A stretch of DNA of 64,000 nucleotides, from assembly GCF_004402015.1 (NCBI RefSeq), contig NZ_SOPW01000004.1, positions 124,001 to 188,000 of the forward strand, given 5' to 3'. The stretch is from Filobacillus milosensis. GTDB lineage: Bacteria; Bacillota; Bacilli; Bacillales; Alkalibacillaceae. A program made the position numbers and the translations under genes. Shown here in pieces: positions 58,031-64,000 of this stretch. Below the pieces are notes generated by a model. That model was not told where the DNA came from and ran no database searches. It was given only the letters and a program-made list of their open reading frames with translations. Position 1 is the stretch's first letter. The number at the start of each line of letters is the position of its first letter.

Positions 58031-61000
58031 ACTAACACCACCGTATCCTGCTTAGGCATTGGCTGAGCAGTAAATGTCATCGACTCGATTACACTAAGAA
58101 TTGCTTTTGCTGTATCTAATGAAGTCAGGCAAGCCACTCCATGTTCAACCGCTTCACGACGAATTCTAAATCCATCCGTATGAGGTTGTTTTCCTCTTGA
58201 TAAAGTGTTCACGACAAATTGGACTTTTCCAGTTTCGATTAAATCGAGTAGATCATTTTGGGCTCCAATTTTGTTAACAGTTTGAACTGGAAGCCCCATT
58301 GATTCAATAACCTTTGCTGAACCTTCCGTTGCATAAAGTTCAAACCCAATGGCGTGGAATCGTCGTGCAATGGCCTGCATCTCTGTTTTATCCTGGTCTG
58401 CAACCGTTAGTAATACAGCGCCTTCAGTTGGTACTGATAGGCCGGAAGCAATCATCCCTTTGTATAAAGCTTTTTCCATCACCCGGTCTCGCCCAATGAC
58501 TTCTCCTGTTGATTTCATTTCAGGCCCTAAAGTAATATCAACACTTCTTAACTTCTCAAAAGAAAATACAGGTACTTTAACTGAAATCAGGTCTTGCTCT
58601 GGAATTAACCCTTCTGAATAACCTAGTTCATGCAATGATTTACCTAACATCACTTGAGTTGCTAGATTGGCCATCGTCACTCCAGTAATTTTGCTCAAAA
58701 ACGGTACGGTTCGGCTTGAGCGTGGATTAACTTCTAATACATATACTTCATTGTTGTGATAAACAAATTGAATATTGATTAAGCCGATAATGTTAAGTTC
58801 TTTAGAAATTTGTTTTGTTATTTCAACACATTGTTCTTTAATACTAGGGTGTATGTTCTGCGTAGGATAAACAGCAATCGAATCGCCTGAGTGAACGCCT
58901 GCTCGCTCGATATGTTCCATAACTCCAGGAACCACAACTGTTTCTCCGTCACATATCGCGTCCACTTCCAATTCGACACCTGTTAAGTATCGATCAATTA
59001 ACACAGGTTTATCTCGATGAACTTCTACAGCATGCTTCATATAATGTTTTAGATCACTCTCGTCATATACAATCTCCATCGCTCTTCCACCAAGGACGTA
59101 CGATGGGCGAACTAATACAGGAAACCCTAATGATTGAGCCTGTTCAATAGCTTCAACCTCACTAGTTGCTATGCGAGCCATAGGTCTTGGTACATTTAAC
59201 TTTTCAAGCATATTTTCAAATTTATCGCGATCTTCAGCACAATCAATGGATTCTTTTGATGTACCGAGAATTGGTATACCATATTTCTCTAAACCGTCTA
59301 CTAATGAAATAGCTGTTTGACCACCGAATTGTACAATCACACCTTCTGGCTGTTCTAAATCAATGACATTTAGTACATCTTCAAGCGTCAGTGGTTCAAA
59401 ATATAATTTATCTGATATTTGAAAGTCTGTTGAAACTGTTTCAGGATTATTATTCATTATAATTGCTTCATATCCGGCTTCTTTGAGTGCTAACACTGAG
59501 TGTACTGTTGCATAATCAAATTCAATTCCCTGCCCAATGCGTATTGGACCAGACCCAATTACCAGAATCTTTTTTCGGCTGGTAACAATTGATTCATTTT
59601 CCTCTTCATACGTGCTGTAAAAATAAGGTGTTTCTGACGTAAATTCAGCTGCACACGTATCTACCATTTTATATACAGGTTTAAGTTGGCTGGATAAACG
59701 GAACGAGCGAACTTCTTCTTCTGTTGATTCCCAGAATCTCGCAACCGTTTCATCCATAAAACCTTTCTCTTTTGCTTCTTTCAACAGTTCTGCATTCCAA
59801 TGATTAGTCTTTAAAAGCTGTTCTAGTTTAATTAACTGATCCAACTTGTATAAAAAGAACAAATCAATCTCTGTGTATTGATGGATATCTTCTAATGTAA
59901 AACCTCTTCTGAATGCTTCAGCAATTAAAAACAAGCGTTCATCATCTGCAACTTTTAGTCGTTTCATCAGTTGCTCCATCGATAAATCGTGAACTTTTGG
60001 CAGTAATAAATCTTTCGTATTAATTTCAAGTGAACGAATCGATTTTAATAATGACTCCTCAAACGTTCGACCAATTCCCATGACTTCCCCTGTTGCTTTC
60101 ATTTGTGTACCAAGCTTACGGTTAGCTGCATGAAATTTATCAAACGGCCAACGAGGTATCTTTGTCACAACGTAATCTAAAGCAGGTTCAAAATGTGAAT
60201 ATGTGGATCCAGTAACTGGGTTGATCATTTCATCTAACGTTAACCCTACAGCAATTTTCGCTGCAATTCTTGCAATTGGATAACCTGTTGCTTTAGAAGC
60301 TAAGGCTGACGAACGGCTAACACGCGGATTAACTTCAATCACATAATAATTAAAACTATATGGGTCCAATGCCAATTGAACATTACATCCACCTTCAATT
60401 TCTAACGCTCTTATAATTTTTAATGAAACATTTCTTAATAATTGATATTCACGGTCACTCAATGTCTGTGATGGTGCAACAACTATTGAATCGCCTGTGT
60501 GGATACCAACTGGATCGACGTTTTCCATGTTACAAATAATAATAGCGTGATCTTCTCCATCTCTCATAACCTCATACTCAATCTCTTTAAAACCGGCAAT
60601 GCTTTTCTCAATCAAACACTGGTTAACAGGAGAGGCATCTAAACCATTACGAATAATTTCTGTTAGTTGTTTTTCGGTCTCACATATACCTCCTCCAGTT
60701 CCACCCATCGTATAGGCTGGTCTTACAATAACTGGGTATCCAGTCAATTCAGCAAACTTTAGTGCTTCATCTACAGTTTGAACGATTTCACTTTCAGGTA
60801 CTGGTTCGTTTAATTCATACATTAAACTTCTAAACGATTCACGATCTTCAGCTTGTTGAATAGCACTTAGTCTAGTACCTAATAACTCAACATTGTTCTC
60901 TTCCAGAATTCCTCTGCGGTCGAGCTCCATCGCCATATTTAATCCTGTTTGACCACCTAGAGTTGGTAAAATAGCATCTGGTTTTTCTTTTCGAATAATT

Positions 61001-61227
61001 TTTGCCAGGAACTCAGGAGTTAAAGGTTCCATATAAACTTGATCAGCCATTGTATCGTCAGTCATGATTGTGGCTGGGTTTGAATTGGCTAGAATTACTT
61101 CATAGCCTTCTTCTTTTAATGCTTGGCAGGCCTGTGTTCCTGCATAATCAAATTCAGCCGCCTGACCAATAATGATTGGTCCAGATCCAATTACTAAAAT
61201 TTTCTCAATATCAGTTCGTTTAGGCAT
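58027..61227 (-). CDS. carB: Carbamoyl-phosphate synthase, large subunit
   Basis: CarB makes carbamoyl phosphate from bicarbonate, ammonia and two ATP. The 1066-residue protein has two homologous ATP-grasp halves, starting [20 protein letters not shown] and [19 protein letters not shown], and a C-terminal MGS-like allosteric domain ([20 protein letters not shown]). The ATG follows GGAGG. Being in the pyr operon, it is the pyrimidine isoform (PyrAB); an arginine-specific copy may exist elsewhere. Confidence 0.98.
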
Positions 61228-62297
61228 GAATCATTCCTCCATTTACTTTTTCTAAAAACACATCAAATAGCGTGTTTGAATCTTGAGGTCCAGGTGAACT
61301 TTCAGGATGATATTGAACAGAAAAAACTTCATATATTTCGTGTTCTAAACCCTCAACAGTATGATCATTTAATGCAACTTGGGTTTCTTTAAGACTTGTT
61401 TTTGCTAATGATTCACGTGTCACTGCATAACCATGGTTTTGAGAAGTCATCCATACTTCGCCTGTTTTCAAATCTTTTACTGGGTGGTTCGAACCGCGAT
61501 GTCCAAATTTCATTTTGTGCGTATCAGCTCCACAAGCTAAAGCAATTAACTGATGACCCAGACAAATTCCGAATACAGGAACTTTGCCAATTAAACCTTT
61601 AACTAATTCAATGCCTTCTTGTACATCTTTTGGGTCACCTGGTCCATTTGACAGCATGACTCCGTCAGGTTTTAACTGTAAGACCTCAGCTGCAGTGATG
61701 TTATATGGGACAACCGTCACATGACAATGGCGTTGAGTAAACTCTCTTAAGATCCCGTGCTTCATTCCGAAATCTACTAGCACAATCCGTTCACCTTGGC
61801 CAGGTACGACATACGGTTTAACAGTAGAAACACGTTTTACTTGATCATTTCTAAGTTTCGTTTCTTTTAATTTTTCTTTAATCTCGTCTATTTGATCGAT
61901 GTTGTCTGTCATAATTCCTGTCATTGTACCTTGCTGACGAATAATTTTAACAAGTTTTCTAGTATCAACATTAGCTAAACCAGGTATATCTTTCTGTTGT
62001 AAGTATTCATGTAATGTCCATTCTTTTCGAAAGTTTGAAGGGTATTCAGCACACTCTTTAACGATTAACCCTGAAATAGGTGGTTGAATCGTTTCAAAAT
62101 CATCTCGATTGATTCCATAATTACCGATTAAAGGATAGGTCATAACAACAAATTGATCACAATAAGAAGGATCAGATAATGTCTCTTGATAACCTGTCAT
62201 ACCAGTGTTAAAGACGACTTCCCCAACTTTCTCGTTTAAAGTAGCCCCGAATGCTTTACCTTCAAAAATCGACCCGTCTTCTAGTATTAAGTAACGT

Positions 62298-62305
<8 letters not shown>
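61220..62305 (-). CDS. carA: Carbamoyl-phosphate synthase, small (glutaminase) subunit
   Basis: CarA releases ammonia from glutamine for CarB. The 361-residue protein has the N-terminal CPSase domain ([37 protein letters not shown]) and a class I glutaminase domain with the nucleophile Cys in [12 protein letters not shown] and the HPESSPGP motif. ATG 62305 has AGGAAG six bases upstream. It overlaps pyrC by eight bases and carB by eight. Confidence 0.97.

Positions 62306-64000
<1,695 letters not shown>

Overview
The window is a stretch of core chromosome from a low-G+C Gram-positive bacterium, most likely a motile, endospore-forming member of the Bacillaceae, possibly one of the halophilic or alkaliphilic genera. 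Gene order matches the Bacillus subtilis interval from pyrB to fliG, read on the minus strand. CodY, FapR, RemA, PrkC/PrpC, SpoVM and Gram-positive-type HslV, RbgA and PyrD/PyrK all fit that assignment. I see no rRNA, tRNA, prophage, transposase, CRISPR array or other accessory island.

Layout from high to low coordinate, which is the direction of transcription for nearly everything. 64000-54327 is the pyrimidine operon pyrB(partial)-pyrC-carA-carB-pyrK-pyrD-pyrF-pyrE, followed by two small membrane-protein genes. The convergent plus-strand gene rqcH comes next (52501-54207). 52350-50281 holds yicC, then remA-gmk-rpoZ. 49901-38932 holds coaBC-priA-fmt-rsmB-prpC-prkC-rsgA-rpe-thiN-spoVM. rpmB is on the plus strand and diverges from yloU-yloV(fakA). 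A plus-strand purine permease sits at 34843-36108. 34669-27451 holds sdaAB-sdaAA-recG and the FapR-controlled lipid operon fapR-plsX-fabD-fabG-acpP. rnc and smc are separated by a plus-strand UPF0435 gene, followed by ftsY-ylxM-ffh. 19674-16983 is rpsP-khpA-ylqD-rimM-trmD-rplS, then rbgA-rnhB-ylqG-ylqH. 12844-3622 holds sucC-sucD, dprA, topA and xerC-hslV-hslU-codY. The window ends in the start of the fla/che operon (flgB-flgC-fliE-fliF-fliG).

Functionally the region links nucleotide supply (pyr, gmk), ribosome assembly and protein targeting (rbgA, rimM, trmD, rpsP, rplS, rsgA, ffh, ftsY), ribosome rescue (rqcH), fatty-acid synthesis, chromosome organisation (smc, topA, xerC) and nutrient-sensing control of motility (codY next to the flagellar operon). 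Many genes are translationally coupled by 1-4 base stop/start overlaps.

Some points are not explained by ordinary annotation. Three copies of a long hairpin-forming intergenic repeat, with compensatory base changes, lie near 22.5, 36.2 and 50.1 kb. A short, very G+C-rich leader precedes the purine permease. An orphan FliK-like/FlhB-C-like pair is embedded in a housekeeping operon. RqcH carries Glu instead of Asp in its DR motif, and HslV has no Ser or Thr at residue 2. trmFO, def and rlmN are missing from their usual positions. All functions are inferred from reading the sequence; no database search was run.
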